In this document: piece after piece, positions 19,116 to 27,787 of the stretch
Position numbering within the stretch: the first letter of the stretch is position 1
Layout of the letters: each line of letters opens with the position of its first letter
Assembly: GCF_000802205.1 (NCBI RefSeq)
Contig: NZ_CP012850.1
Location: 992,001 to 1,056,000, forward strand
DNA from: Candidatus Nitrosocosmicus oleophilus
GTDB lineage: Archaea > Thermoproteota > Nitrososphaeria > Nitrososphaerales > Nitrososphaeraceae
Direction of reading: 5' to 3'
DNA length: 64,000 nucleotides
Notes under the pieces: generated by a model
What the model saw: only the letters and a program-made list of their open reading frames with translations
Database searches by the model: none
Told to the model about the DNA's origin: nothing
Translations under genes and position numbers: made by a program

Positions 19116-19967
19116 TTATTCTATGGTTACATTATCAGCGATAAAAAATGATACCAGTTCGTCATTATTTTCATAACCTATAACCATTTTCCAGGTAGAA
19201 AATCCATCATCTAGATTTGGTACTATGAAAAAATCAGTATTAAAAAATTTGAAGTGATCCAAAAACACCCTAGCAAATTCGTTTGAATCAAAACCTATAA
19301 TATTTCCGTTTTCAACATTCCTGCCAACCAAAAAAATATCTAAATCATCATAATCCTCTCCACCTTCTCTAGAAAATACAAATATTTCACCTGGTTCCAG
19401 AACCACATTATTTGGTTGTTGTAGATTGTTATAGTATGCTGTAATATCATTAGTATCGTCATTTTCTATAATTTCATAATCAAAGTCAATCCTGATCTCT
19501 TTGTCATTATTTGACAAAGTTACAGTACACGGAGTTTGGCCATTAATCCCAAGGAACTCTGAACTAGTACCATCTATCGTATTACATACTACTTCGTTTT
19601 CATTCGAAAAACCAGAAATATTGCCTATTGATTTATTTAATGCGAGACTTTGTAATACATTCCTGTCGACTTGTATTTGCCTTTGATTTTCATTTAAGGG
19701 AATAATAGAAACAAGTTTGTTATAGTTATTTGTTGAATCTGAATCATTTACTCCCAAATAAGTTGAATTCGAGTTTATTTTAGATATGTCAAGTTGAGAC
19801 ACGTTAGTGTTAAAACTTGCACGATCATTTGTCTTGATTGTATCGGAGCTGGCCAAAGCGTAGAAATCAGTATAGGGGATCGTTAATGTTAAAAGAATCA
19901 AAGATATAGTCAAAATACCTATTTCAAGTAGAGATGGTTTACAATTGCCAATCTTTATTATTGACAT
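19116..19967 (-). CDS. Secreted hypothetical protein, 283 aa
   Basis: N-terminal membrane/signal segment at about 15-37 (IGILTISLILLTLTIPY), then an Asn/Ser/Thr-rich extracellular part. The C-terminal half has strands with EPGEIFVFSREGGEDYDD and DHFKFFNTDFFIVPNLDDG. Cys129 and Cys147 (approximate) may pair. No family recognised. The product is likely a surface protein anchored or released by the single hydrophobic segment. Confidence 0.6.
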   Translation of the reverse strand: MSIIKIGNCKPSLLEIGILTISLILLTLTIPYTDFYALASSDTIKTNDRASFNTNVSQLDISKINSNSTYLGVNDSDSTNNYNKLVSIIPLNENQRQIQVDRNVLQSLALNKSIGNISGFSNENEVVCNTIDGTSSEFLGINGQTPCTVTLSNNDKEIRIDFDYEIIENDDTNDITAYYNNLQQPNNVVLEPGEIFVFSREGGEDYDDLDIFLVGRNVENGNIIGFDSNEFARVFLDHFKFFNTDFFIVPNLDDGFSTWKMVIGYENNDELVSFFIADNVTIE

Positions 19968-20520
19968 ATTAATGAATGGTTAGGGTACTACTTATAGTTT
20001 TGGCAATAATTCCAAATAACGTGAGTCATTGGGTATTCTAGGTAATCAGTTACAAATGTTTTCTATTCCTAAAATGGATCTTTTAACTAATAATAAACAT
20101 TCAGGCATTATAACGTCATTTATGTTTGCAAGATCAATTGGAATTTTTAAGTTAAAATTAAAAACTGATTACTCTAAGAGCACTTCTTAAAGATGTAGTA
20201 ATATTACCAAACCAATGTTTTTGGTAATGTTACCTTTTATATTTTGACATCTGCGATTTGGTCTATATGATAAGAGAAAATTGAATATTGCTAGTGAAAG
20301 AATTTATATAATTACTTACAGTTTATGAAGGTGATTTGTTTTCCAAAATCAAAAATTACGTATGAATGACGAATTATTGGAATCTCAGGTTCTTGCAATT
20401 GTTTGACAGAACTTAATTAATAATTCTGTTATATATTTAGGCACTAATACAAAAACAATCTCCAATACCAATAATTACCATTAAAATGCAATATTCCTAA
20501 ATACATGATATCTCAAGCAT
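19968..20520. other. Intergenic, no gene seen
   Basis: AT-rich DNA between divergent genes, without A-E repeats. It must contain both promoters; the last 60 bases before the cyclase start are duplicated at 17478. Confidence 0.45.
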
Positions 20521-20580
20521 TTATTTTCAGAAACTTTAAATTTTCGATTTCAATGTGTTACAATAACCTTATCAGTGATG
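20521..20580 (+). repeat. Duplicated 60-base promoter/start segment (copy 2)
   Basis: The copy that leads into the cyclase gene; ends exactly at the GTG-ATG start codons. See 17478-17537. Confidence 0.8.
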
Positions 20581-21834
20581 AGATATATAATATCTGAATT
20601 ATTGATATCTAAGATAGAGAATAATAATGATAAAAAGAATCGTGTTCAGTCAAAACTAATTCTAGTTAAAGAGCTAAATGAAGTACTTTCTATTGAAAAT
20701 GCAGCAACACTTAGAATAGCTTCCCGAATAGACAAAACTCCAATTCGAGGGTTAAAGCAGGTATTAAGAAGGCATCTTAAAGTAACAAATATTCAAAAGA
20801 TCAGACTTCGAGATATAATAAGCCAATTTGGAGAAAAACCCACAGATAAAAAGACCGACTTGTTATCATTATTCGTAACTACTAATGTAAACCCAACACA
20901 CTCTGAAATCAATCTTTCAGAGAATTCAAAAATAGAAGAACAGAAGAAGGATTTAAAACATTCTTTACCAGAGGACTATGAAATCATACAACTTAGACAA
21001 GATTTTGCGATAAATCATGGTGAATTAAGGGCGTACGAATCATTGATAGAGAACATGCAAAAGATTGACATTCCAAATAAACAAAAGAATTTGTCTTTAC
21101 TCGAAAAGAGTATGAAGGAAGAAGAATTGATGGTTTATTGGTACAAAACCCATACACCTTTGATACTTGATAACCTTTGGCCAAAGGTAATTCATTCTAC
21201 TGTGAGACGTGGTCAAAACTTTCTCCTTAGCCATGTCGGCACAAAGATCCCAATAATAATCATATACGCTGATCTAGTTGGTTCAACGAAGATGAGTATG
21301 ACCTTACCCATTGATAATCTTGTTTCTATTGTCCGGATTTTTGATTATCATATCTCAAACGTTGTAGATACTTTAGGTGGGTATGTCTTAAAATATGCTG
21401 GGGATGCAGTGATCTCTTTTTTTCCAAGTCACATTGATAATCAGAACAAATATTCTGCTTCAGATACAGCAATCGAATCTGGGAAATTAATGATAAAGTC
21501 GATCCAAGAGGAAGTGAATTCATTTATGCATAAAATATACAAGTTTCCAGAGCTTTCCGTCAAAATAGGGATAGATGCGGGAGAAAACGCAATTGTTCAG
21601 TTCGGATATGATCAACGCTCACCTATTGACATATTAGGATATGGTATGAATGTAGCATCGAAAATAATGTCAATAACAAGTCCAAACAAAGTGTCCATCG
21701 GGGAGAATATATATAAATCACTGGATCCTGATTTACAGAACGAATTTCACGAACTAACGATACCTAATGAGCGATGGAAATATGTGAACTATGGTACTAA
21801 AAAGCCATACAAATTATACACATCCAATACGTAG
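20575..21834 (+). CDS. DUF892 ferritin-like domain fused to class III nucleotidyl cyclase
   Basis: Two domains. Residues about 25-195 match the four-helix ferritin-like DUF892 (YciE/YciF) family: LVKELNEVLSIENAATLRIA, GLKQVLRRHLKVTNIQKIRL, NHGELRAYESLIENM and LLEKSMKEEELMVYWYKTH, with Glu41, His67, Glu150 and Glu183 at metal-type positions; the usual HLEET of helix B reads HLKVT, so one ligand is lost. Residues 225-415 are an adenylate/guanylate cyclase catalytic domain: YADLVGST (Asp233) and KYAGDAVISFF (Asp277) are the metal aspartates, GYGMNVASK holds Asn359 and Lys363 where Arg is usual. No membrane helix, so it is cytosolic. It would turn a redox or iron signal into cAMP-like messenger (inference). 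Start GTG 20575 or ATG 20578. Confidence 0.8.
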   Translation: MMRYIISELLISKIENNNDKKNRVQSKLILVKELNEVLSIENAATLRIASRIDKTPIRGLKQVLRRHLKVTNIQKIRLRDIISQFGEKPTDKKTDLLSLFVTTNVNPTHSEINLSENSKIEEQKKDLKHSLPEDYEIIQLRQDFAINHGELRAYESLIENMQKIDIPNKQKNLSLLEKSMKEEELMVYWYKTHTPLILDNLWPKVIHSTVRRGQNFLLSHVGTKIPIIIIYADLVGSTKMSMTLPIDNLVSIVRIFDYHISNVVDTLGGYVLKYAGDAVISFFPSHIDNQNKYSASDTAIESGKLMIKSIQEEVNSFMHKIYKFPELSVKIGIDAGENAIVQFGYDQRSPIDILGYGMNVASKIMSITSPNKVSIGENIYKSLDPDLQNEFHELTIPNERWKYVNYGTKKPYKLYTSNT

Positions 21835-21912
21835 AGATGAATTAATGGAAATATTCAATTATATAGGCAAGAGTGAAGCGATTTTTTTTATTATCTGTGA
21901 TTCCATAAAAAT

Positions 21913-21922
21913 GGGGGGGGGG
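21913..21922 (+). repeat. Homopolymer of ten G
   Basis: Ten consecutive G in an intergenic region of about 30% GC, followed by TCGGACTG. It is likely length-variable by slippage; no gene spans it. The rest of 21835-22232 holds nothing I recognise. Confidence 0.7.
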
Positions 21923-22232
21923 TCGGACTGATCATTTTGATATCCTAAATAATATACCTAATTGGATTTCAAGATTCTAAAATTGCGATAGTGCTAATAT
22001 TATGACTCACATACTATTATTCTATATTAACGAGCTTACTAAAGTTGAAGACTCATTATTTTTCCAAATTTAATTTAACTAGGTCATACAAGTGTTGTCT
22101 AGAGTTCAAAAAGACAAATTTCAAAACTCAATATTCTATTCTACGTATTGAAATCGTCTACCCCATTTAAATGGTTATAGACCTTTTTGACATTATATTA
22201 ATAAAATGTATGTAGTTTGGAAAGTGTATTAA

Positions 22233-22859
22233 ATGAATCTTTTTAATGACAAATTTGTTAATGTATTAAACAAAGATGGTGAAGCAAACTATTATGGAAT
22301 AATAATGACAACATCAGAAGCAAACACATACTATAATTTGTTACTAAAGAATATAAATTGGAAGAACGATGAGGCATTATATCACGGAAGACACATAGTT
22401 ACAAAGAGAAAAGTTGCTTGGTATGGTGATCAAGGTTTTCTTTACACTTATTCTAATACCACAAAGCAAGCACTACCTTGGACCAATGAGTTAATAGATC
22501 TGAAAAGAAAAACAGAATTAATAACAAATTCGCAGTTTAACTCTTGTTTACTTAATTTATATCATGATGGTAATGAGGGAATGACTTGGCATAGCGATGA
22601 TGAAAAATCCCTGGGAAAAAATACCGTCATAGCCTCTTTAAGTTTTGGCGCGGAAAGAAAGTTTTCATTTAAGCATAGGCGTACAAGACAAACAATCTCA
22701 CTACTATTAGAGAATGGAAGCTTGCTTGTGATGAGAGGTAATACACAATCAAATTGGTTACATTCCTTACCTCTCTCGAGCAAAATAAATCATCCAAGAA
22801 TAAATTTGACTTTTAGAACAATCATAGACGAACCAATCCATGACACAAAGTTGACTTAG
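22233..22859 (+). CDS. alkB: AlkB-family Fe(II)/2-oxoglutarate dioxygenase
   Basis: DNA/RNA repair dioxygenase that removes alkyl groups from N1-methyladenine or N3-methylcytosine with Fe2+, O2 and 2-oxoglutarate. The jelly-roll core carries the iron triad His120-x-Asp122 (MTWHSDDE) and His177 (NWLHSLP), and Arg189/Arg195 in PRINLTFR for 2-oxoglutarate. NLYHDGNEGMTWHSDDE and SLSFGAERKF are typical of the ALKBH2/3-like group. The length of 208 residues is normal. It precedes the LLM gene by 76 bases on the same strand but no functional tie is evident. Confidence 0.92.
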   Translation: MNLFNDKFVNVLNKDGEANYYGIIMTTSEANTYYNLLLKNINWKNDEALYHGRHIVTKRKVAWYGDQGFLYTYSNTTKQALPWTNELIDLKRKTELITNSQFNSCLLNLYHDGNEGMTWHSDDEKSLGKNTVIASLSFGAERKFSFKHRRTRQTISLLLENGSLLVMRGNTQSNWLHSLPLSSKINHPRINLTFRTIIDEPIHDTKLT

Positions 22860-22935
22860 ATAACATACTAATTTAGTTATTAATAAGATTGATTTTTAGG
22901 TAAATCAATAATAATCATTAAATGGGGGCTGTCAA

Positions 22936-23934
22936 ATGGGAAAGATTCTATTTGGAGTTCACTTGCCAGTTATGGGGTTTGATAAAACTAACCATGAGAA
23001 GAAAGGAATAGACGAATCGCCTAATACACGAGAACAGATATTATCTATTATAAAAAAGGCCGAACTTCTTGGATATGATTCATTAAGTGTAAATGATCAC
23101 ATCGTTTTTAGAACTAGCTGGTTAGATTCATTAAGTGTATTGTCTGTAGCAGCTGCAGTAACCGACAAGATAAAACTTGGGACTTCAATACTGAGTATAG
23201 TTGTAAGAACTCCTGTAATTTGTGCCAATGCTCTATCAGCCATAGACGTACTATCATCAGGACGCTTATTTGCAGCAGGAGTAGGACCTGGTTCACATAA
23301 AGGCGACTATGACGTATGTGGAATTCCTTTTGATCAGAGATGGAGTAGATTCGAAGAGGGATTAGAAATTTTGTATAAACTTTGGGATTATACACACGCA
23401 GAACAAAATTATGTATTAGATAAAGTAGATTATAATGGCAAACATTAGAAATTAGAGAAAGTATTTCTTGCACCTAAACCATATCAAAGACCTCATCCTC
23501 CTATTTTCATAGGAACTTGGGGATCATCAGAAGTAGGTCTAAAAAGAGTAGCAAAATATGGTGATGGTTGGATGGCATCTGCCTATAATATTACACCAGA
23601 TGAGTTCAAAGAAAAATGGGATATACTTTTATCGTATAGAAAAAGATTAGGTAAAGATGCTGAATTATTTGAAAATTCCATTATGTCGATGTTTGGATAC
23701 ATTGATGATGACAAATACAAAGTTAGAAAAACGGTAAAAGATATTCTATCTCCTGCATTGGGAAGACCTGTAGAGCAGTTAGAAGATTCACTACTTTTTG
23801 GCTCTATCGAAGAATGCATCCAAAAGATAAATGCTTTTTATGAAGCTGGAGTCAAACGAATACATTTTTGGCCCATAAGTGATTTTGAAGAACAGATCGA
23901 AATTTTTAAGAAAGACATAGCTTGTAACTATTAG
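22936..23934 (+). pseudogene. LLM-class flavin/F420 oxidoreductase interrupted by one TAG
   Basis: A luciferase-like monooxygenase fold enzyme, 332 codons, broken by an in-frame TAG at 23446-23448. Reading through gives an unbroken family match: SLSVNDHIVFRTSWLDSLSV, ATVTDKIKLG-type block, ALSAIDVLSSGRLFAAGVGP, then NGKH-stop-KLEKVFLAPKP, PPIFIGTWGSSEVGLKR and YGDGWMAS. Family members usually have Tyr or Phe at the stop position, so a single TAT/TAC to TAG change explains it. The rest of the frame has no other lesion, so inactivation is recent, or it is a sequencing error or read-through. Cofactor (F420 or FMN) not determined. ATG 22936; also ATG 22922 nearby. Confidence 0.85.
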
Positions 23935-24096
23935 ATTAAAAGAAAAGAGACAGATTAACAGAAGGTCCAAAGATTACATTTAGTTCACTACTCATAAAGT
24001 ATGAGATATGGCTATTGCATTTACTATGTTAATTCCATGCTATTTCTTCTATTTATTCAATAAAGAATATTATCTCGTATTTCTTGTAGTAATTAA

Positions 24097-24669
24097 ATGA
24101 GTGATAACCCAAACGATACCCGAATTAATAAGGTAAATACACGAATGCTGAAAACCATGTATGAGTCCCTTCAGAATAATCCTTCTGCAATGACAACAGC
24201 AACGTTTTATGTAAAATCGAATTGGAATGGTGGTTTTGGTGTTACTTCCAGTTCCAAAAATTTCAGCCTTGGTGGTAGAACCATGGAAAGGAATACAGAA
24301 TACAAAATGGATTACGATTTTCCCATTCAATTTTCAGGTGAAGGAAGCGGTCCCACTGTTTGTGAGGTCTGTATGGGTAGCGTAGCTGCGTGTTTAATAC
24401 AAACTATAGTAGTTCATGCTACATCAAGGGGGATCCTTATTGATAGCATTAATGTTGATGTAGAAGGTGATGTTAATTTGCGTGGTTTTACCGGCATAGA
24501 TTCAAGTGTTAGACCCGGGGCCCAGCAGTTTAGAGTAAATCTGAATATCAATAGCAATACTGCATCAAAGGAGCAAATTGATGAACTATATGAAATTGGA
24601 AAAAAGTTTTCCCCTGCGTTTGACACATTAACCAACGGAACTTCAGTTGTTATGGTTGGCTCTGAATGA
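24097..24669 (+). CDS. OsmC-family protein
   Basis: A 190-residue OsmC/Ohr fold protein, a class of thiol peroxidases for organic hydroperoxides. Visible are KSNWNGGFGVTSSSKNFSL, the dimer-core helix with GEGSGPTVCEVCMGSVAACL (Cys89, Cys92, Cys99) and the VEGDVNLRGFTGID strand. The second catalytic Cys of active OsmC (CPV motif) is replaced: the segment reads GKKFSPAFDTL. It may therefore use the clustered cysteines of the core helix or be non-peroxidatic. Standalone, start ATG 24097. Confidence 0.8.
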   Translation: MSDNPNDTRINKVNTRMLKTMYESLQNNPSAMTTATFYVKSNWNGGFGVTSSSKNFSLGGRTMERNTEYKMDYDFPIQFSGEGSGPTVCEVCMGSVAACLIQTIVVHATSRGILIDSINVDVEGDVNLRGFTGIDSSVRPGAQQFRVNLNINSNTASKEQIDELYEIGKKFSPAFDTLTNGTSVVMVGSE

Positions 24670-24719
24670 CGATATCTAGACTCTAAAATAACCAATTTAA
24701 ACATATTGAAGTGTCCGCA

Positions 24720-24932
24720 AATTAATGGCTACATTCTCCAGACAGTCCCTCATATATCAGTACGTTTGAATACTAAATATAATGGGACATTAGAAATGAA
24801 TTTATTTGTAGATTCGTTTACCCAATTGCGTACCATTTTTCTTGTTCGAAACATGATAAATGCCTTGACGATTAATACTCTAACAAAATTTTGGGTACTA
24901 GGGGGTTTATTTCGGTACATAACAGGATTCAA
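24720..24932 (-). pseudogene. Possible transposase N-terminal remnant
   Basis: The minus strand reads YRNKPPSTQNFVRVLIVKAF and IMFRTRKMVRNWVNES, a pattern like the start of IS4/ISH-type transposases (PS-x5-VRALLLK-x5-R-x2-R-x2-L). No catalytic DDE part follows. Low confidence; it could be chance. It is followed by a type C repeat at 25006. Confidence 0.25.
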
Positions 24933-25005
24933 TCTGGTATTTCACATACAGAACTTTGGTTTTAAATTTTTAAAGACATTACAGAGGAAAATTGTAGTAC
25001 TTAAT

Positions 25006-25040
25006 CCGGGTTCGGTGGGCTTCAGGACGATATAGGTCTA
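25006..25040 (+). repeat. Type C palindromic repeat
   Basis: CCGGGTTCGGTGGGCTTC followed by AGGACGATATAGGTCTA; clear copy with slight decay. Confidence 0.88.
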
Positions 25041-25186
25041 TATCATAGATTGTAATGAATGTTGTAAATGTTAATTTCAAATTTTTGAAGAATTTTGGTA
25101 ATTTGAGTTATGAATTAAGAGTTGTTATCATATATCTACGCGTCCTAAACCCTTTAGAGCATATAGAAGATAAAATGAAGAGTTCG

Positions 25187-25219
25187 TTTCAATCCTTGTT
25201 CTATTGGAATAGTCTTTCA
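25187..25219 (-). repeat. CRISPR-like 33-base repeat, copy 1
   Basis: On the minus strand the unit ends GGATTGAAA (followed by C), the usual 3' end of type I/III CRISPR repeats, and holds the small palindrome CTATTCCAATAG. Identical to 25405-25437 over 33 bases. Only two copies, 218 bases apart, and no cas gene, so this is a relic or a coincidence. Confidence 0.5.
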
Positions 25220-25404
25220 TAGGGCATGTTCGTTAATATCCATTTTCTAATCCAATATCCCTAATTTTACCAATGATAGTGCTATTGAAAATAATCCAAT
25301 ATAGAGAAAGATGATAAACCAGATAGCACCATCTACTTCTTTTAGTCTCTTAATTTTATTCATTTCATCTGTTCTTTTTGTATATTACCATTAAATATAT
25401 AATT

Positions 25405-25437
25405 TTTCAATCCTTGTTCTATTGGAATAGTCTTTCA
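25405..25437 (-). repeat. CRISPR-like 33-base repeat, copy 2
   Basis: Exact second copy of 25187-25219. The 185-base interval would fit three spacers and two lost repeats of normal size, but I cannot find those two repeats in recognisable form. Confidence 0.5.
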
Positions 25438-25648
25438 GAGAGCCTAAGTAGGCGTACAATTGAGCACATTCTACATCATTTTTTACCATTATCCTCAGAT
25501 ACGTCATCGGTATTAGCTATTAATGAGACCCTAATTAAAGATCCAACGCTGCATATTTTCCTATAACAACAACTAATGCACTCATTGCTAAAGTTTTGAT
25601 AGAATTCCTTTAATAATAATTTGATTGACAACACGCTCTTATTGTCAC

Positions 25649-25752
25649 AAAGGACTTAACTCTAGTTATATCAGAGTCGGTGCAAAAGATTCTTTTGAGA
25701 AAGTAGGTCTGTAATGCACCACTTATGATATCTACTATTCACCTAACCTAGA
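25649..25752 (+). repeat. Duplicated 104-base segment (copy 1)
   Basis: Homologous to 42398-42500. Both contain AAAGG, AACTCNAGTTATA, GTAGG-CT-TAATG and GATAT-TA-TATTCACCT. In one frame both read KGLNSSY and later GL-stop-C-T-DIYYSP, so they look like remnants of one old gene. Each lies 20-70 bases upstream of an A/B repeat. Confidence 0.65.
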
Positions 25753-25817
25753 AAAACACTATGCTGTAATACAAAAAGGGTACTCAAAGTTCAAATCAAC
25801 ATTATCTTGCAAAACTA

Positions 25818-25859
25818 ACGGGCCCGGTGGATTTAGTAATAGATAAATTATGAGTCTAG
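25818..25859 (+). repeat. Type B palindromic repeat
   Basis: AACGGGCCCGGTGG, then ATTTAGTAATAGATAAATTA and TGAGTCTAG. Confidence 0.92.
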
Positions 25860-25973
25860 TTGGTATGAAAATTTGATCAGAATGAGCTGATTAGTAATAA
25901 ATAAATCTTTTGGCTGGTGCTAAATACCAGTGGATACCTGCGGTTAAATAGTATAATAACACAAATTATTACA

Positions 25974-26603
25974 ATGTCTAAAAACGATAAAAGAGAAAAT
26001 TATGACCAAACTTCGTCTTTAAATAACAAAAATGTCGATAATCAACAAGATATTTACCAAAATAACCAAAGATTATATAATAGAATTATAGAAAAAAACA
26101 CCGAATCCCTTGAACAAGCTTTCGATGAGTCAAAAACAAATATAGATAAAAGTATCAGAGAAGCAAGAAATCAGATTCCACGTTATACTGAAACTGTCAA
26201 TCAAGTTCAAGAACAAACACTTCAGGCTACTAAAGATATTACAGAAAGCTACCTTGAATATCAAAAACAAACGATCGATTCTTTTCAATCAATATCTACA
26301 CCATATCTATACAATGTAAATTCCCAATTTTTGAATAATCAAGATTACTTTAGAAGAATACCAGAAATATACTCAAAAATAGTAAATAATTTTGCAGAAA
26401 ATACTATATCTATGAGCAAAATTTTTAATGATATGGCATTCTCTAATATCGAATTATTCAAAAATGTAGTTGATAACACAAAAAAACAATCCAAACATCT
26501 TGCAGAAATAGGAAAAAGAAATATATCAGCATATGAGAGAATCGAAAGAGAAAACAACGATGTATTATTATCAACTCAAAAGTATCATCAGTTTAAAAAT
26601 TAA
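25974..26603 (+). CDS. Coiled-coil, phasin-like hypothetical protein
   Basis: A 209-residue, Asn/Gln/Lys-rich, almost entirely helical protein. Long amphipathic heptads (residues about 40-110 and 150-200, for example FDESKTNIDKSIREARNQI and VNQVQEQTLQATKDITESY) recall phasins or PhaE-like granule proteins, but sequence identity to them cannot be judged. I place the start at ATG 25974 rather than the TTG-type frame start at 25917, because the first 19 extra residues are unlike the hydrophilic rest. No polyhydroxyalkanoate gene is adjacent. Confidence 0.55.
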   Translation: MSKNDKRENYDQTSSLNNKNVDNQQDIYQNNQRLYNRIIEKNTESLEQAFDESKTNIDKSIREARNQIPRYTETVNQVQEQTLQATKDITESYLEYQKQTIDSFQSISTPYLYNVNSQFLNNQDYFRRIPEIYSKIVNNFAENTISMSKIFNDMAFSNIELFKNVVDNTKKQSKHLAEIGKRNISAYERIERENNDVLLSTQKYHQFKN

Positions 26604-27183
26604 AAGAGATAGATGAATTAGTCTTCTCTAATTCTGTCAATTTTTCATTTGTAGTTTTATAGAAAACCTACTAGATCTCAAGAAATGAGATAAATTGATC
26701 ATCAAAGCCTGTTATTCTTCTGGATTAGTATGTACTCCCCATTAGTAAAAATCGAATTTAACCAAAGTACACTGGAACACTTTGGACAATTATTTTGATT
26801 ATAATGGCAATTATCGTTATAGTAGTTTAATTACGATTTCTTTTTGGAATATTAGTCATAGCTCCTGTAGGATTGGAATTCGTTAAACCTGGTACAACCA
26901 TCGATACAGCGTTATCGCTAGTTACTGGCATCTAGTAATTGGCGAAATGACATATGCGTCTAGAACACCTATGATTCGTGATGAGAGACAGTTGGGGATC
27001 GATTCTATCGCGTTGATAGGTTTTAACACAAGTGTGAACTGGTTATCGGGTTAACTTCAGAATAATAAATTAGATAGTGAAGGATTAAAGTAATTTATTG
27101 GTTGTTAGTCATTAAACATGTGAAAGAGATCAATTCTATATTGAATAAAGAGGACATTGGCTTTACTAATGCAAAAAATATAG
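26604..27183. other. Intergenic with degenerate coding-like sequence
   Basis: Between about 26780 and 27060 the plus strand reads in broken pieces (VGLEFVKPGTTIDTALSLV, then several stops). It looks like a decayed gene of unknown kind. No intact gene. Confidence 0.3.
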
Positions 27184-27330
27184 TTATCTTTGTGTCCTAT
27201 TTCTGGAGAACACATTTCTATGAGATGTAGTACAGTAACCACAAAAATCTACAATACCGGGTTTGCCATGACACATACATTCACAATTATTTCCTAATGA
27301 AAATCTTTGTCTCACAACCATATGTACCAT
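27184..27330 (-). CDS. Small Cys-rich, probably metal-binding protein, 48 aa
   Basis: Frame from ATG 27330 to TAA 27184. The centre reads NNCECMCHGKPGIVDFCGYC: five Cys and one His as CxCxCH...CxxC, an arrangement suited to one zinc or other metal ion. Flanking residues are basic. Small proteins with CxCxCH and a later Cys pair occur in thaumarchaea, but no function is known. The spacing of the Cys residues is the main support. Confidence 0.5.
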   Translation of the reverse strand: MVHMVVRQRFSLGNNCECMCHGKPGIVDFCGYCTTSHRNVFSRNRTQR

Positions 27331-27447
27331 CCATGCCTTATAATAATATGTAATGATTTGGCTTTAGTATAATAGTTATATCAGACTGGGTTATAATTCC
27401 AAACAAATAAAGATCATCTTATAGAGTATCATATTCTGGAATTATTT

Positions 27448-27495
27448 GAATCCATATGGTTAACGGGCCTGGTGGGCTTCTGGACAATATCGGTC
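27448..27495 (+). repeat. Type C palindromic repeat with upstream module
   Basis: TTTGAATCCATATGGT (27447-27462), then AACGGGCCTGGTGGGCTTC and TGGACAATATCGGTCA. The upstream module recurs before the repeats at 6156 and 53012. Confidence 0.88.
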
Positions 27496-27787
27496 ATATA
27501 TCTTGGGATCTACTTAATACTATAGATGTTTCTTTCAAAAGTTTGAAGAAAATTAGTTAAATCTAGCTAATTTTGACGTACATCATAAAAATATTCTTAA
27601 TTTATATCGATATTTTTCATTTCGATTTATTTCTAAATTAGTTCATCCAAGATCCAGTATTTGAGCATGCAAAACAACATGAGTAAATGAGAAAATATCA
27701 CCAATATCAAGAAAATTTTACAATATCACTAATAGCTGATATTTTAATATCTTTATAAACTGACCATCAAAACTATACATTTTACAG

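Noticed and set aside
24706-25035. 109-residue plus-strand frame from TTG
   Set aside because: Ends inside a type C repeat, no domain, and opposes a more protein-like minus-strand remnant.
25378-25566. 62-residue plus-strand frame
   Set aside because: Overlaps the second CRISPR-like repeat; no coding character.
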